From Nitrospirota bacterium (GTDB lineage: Bacteria > Nitrospirota > Thermodesulfovibrionia > JACRGW01), in assembly GCA_016212195.1 (NCBI GenBank), contig JACRGW010000126.1:1-5193 (forward strand): 5,193 nucleotides of DNA, read 5' to 3'. Made by a program: the position numbers and the translations under genes. This document shows, piece by piece, positions 5,025 through 5,193 of this stretch. Position 1 is the first letter of the stretch; each line of letters opens with the position of its first letter. The notes under the pieces are model-generated. The model made no database searches. It saw only the letters and a program-made list of their open reading frames with translations, and was not told where the DNA came from.

Positions 5025-5064
5025 GTCATAGCGAGCCTCAATCTATCAAGGCGTGGCAATCTCA
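5025..5064. repeat. Degenerate dispersed palindromic repeat (GTCATTGCGAG-type)
   Basis: The left part GTCATAGCGAGCC (5025-5037) and right part AGGCGTGGCAATCTCA (5049-5064) match the two halves of a REP-like element I remember from many Nitrospirota and Desulfobacterota genomes, normally GTCATTGCGAG...GGCGTGGCAATC. GCCT (5035-5038) pairs with AGGC (5049-5052). The outer pairing is spoiled by A in place of T at 5030. ACCTG (5021-5025) and CAGGT (5076-5080) form a wider inverted pair. Only one copy is in the window, so the dispersed nature rests on memory. Confidence 0.55.
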
Positions 5065-5093
5065 TTTCTACCCTGCAGGTCTTAATAATCTTG

Positions 5094-5157
5094 CTATTTG
5101 TATAAATAGATGATAAATTGTATTGACAATTATAAATGAATATGTTATTTGTATAAT
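5094..5157 (+). promoter_or_regulatory. AT-rich control region with palindromes, an 11-bp direct repeat and promoter-like boxes
   Basis: TATTTGTATAA occurs at 5095-5105 and again at 5146-5156, 51 bases apart. The first copy lies in the palindrome CTATTT (5094-5099) / AAATAG (5104-5109). A second palindrome, AATTGT (5116-5121) / ACAATT (5126-5131), contains a perfect TTGACA (5123-5128). A perfect TATAAT (5152-5157) follows, but 23 bases away, which is too long for a standard promoter. It probably controls a gene starting at the window edge. Confidence 0.4.
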
Positions 5158-5161
5158 AATA

Positions 5162-5193
5162 ATGGAACAGAAAAAACAAGAAAGCAGGCATGA
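5162..5193 (+). CDS. Possible start of a downstream gene, cut by the window edge
   Basis: An open frame from ATG at 5162 runs to the edge, reading MEQKKQESRH. It has no visible Shine-Dalgarno, and with the TATAAT at 5152-5157 transcription would begin almost at the ATG. Another ATG at 5190, preceded by AAGAAAGCAGG, could instead be the true start. Ten codons are too few to name a product, and it may not be a gene. Confidence 0.25.
   Translation, partial: MEQKKQESRH

Noticed and set aside
4964..5191. Minus-strand open frame of 75 codons
   Set aside because: Its middle (RLPRLDRLRLAMTG) is the typical translation of the dispersed repeat, and the rest is AT-rich control DNA.

Overview
The window is ordinary bacterial chromosome of moderate to low GC. 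It carries amino-acid and tetrapyrrole biosynthesis genes on the minus strand and a small toxin-antitoxin module on the plus strand. Three things point towards the Nitrospirota/Desulfobacterota part of the tree: a single-chain CobA-HemD fusion followed by hemB, the general look of the IlvE protein, and a degenerate copy of the 'GTCATTGCGAG...GGCGTGGCAATC' type of dispersed repeat. That placement is inferred from memory of these families, not from a search.

Layout, in the minus-strand direction of transcription: ilvE (branched-chain aminotransferase, 4215-3301) has a consensus-like promoter that appears to give an almost leaderless mRNA. A tRNA-Leu(GAG) gene starts one base after the ilvE stop (3299-3215). 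A gene for a small protein with two ACT domains (3106-2705) follows, with its own likely promoter and a perfect Shine-Dalgarno. That transcript ends at a clear intrinsic terminator (2654-2605). A new promoter (2518-2490) and a roughly 80-nt leader with a hairpin next to the ribosome-binding site then lead into cobA-hemD (2400-877, TTG start). After a 49-nt gap holding a perfect 14-bp inverted repeat comes hemB (827-1), whose last 50 or so codons lie outside the window.

On the plus strand, a strong extended -10 promoter (4274-4302) drives a ribbon-helix-helix antitoxin (4336-4581) overlapping a PIN-domain VapC-type toxin (4568-4993). Downstream are the degenerate dispersed repeat and an AT-rich stretch with palindromes and an 11-bp direct repeat, ending in a possible start of another gene at the window edge.

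Functionally, HemB makes porphobilinogen. HemD makes uroporphyrinogen III, and CobA methylates it to precorrin-2, so one transcript feeds both the heme and the siroheme/cobalamin branches; hemA and hemC are not in the window. IlvE, tRNA-Leu and the ACT protein form a second group with a possible leucine/branched-chain theme. I see no CRISPR array, phage, transposase or obviously new multi-gene system. The most interesting points are the mixed metal site of HemB, the ilvE/tRNA-Leu junction with its near-leaderless start, and several well-formed palindromes in the control regions.
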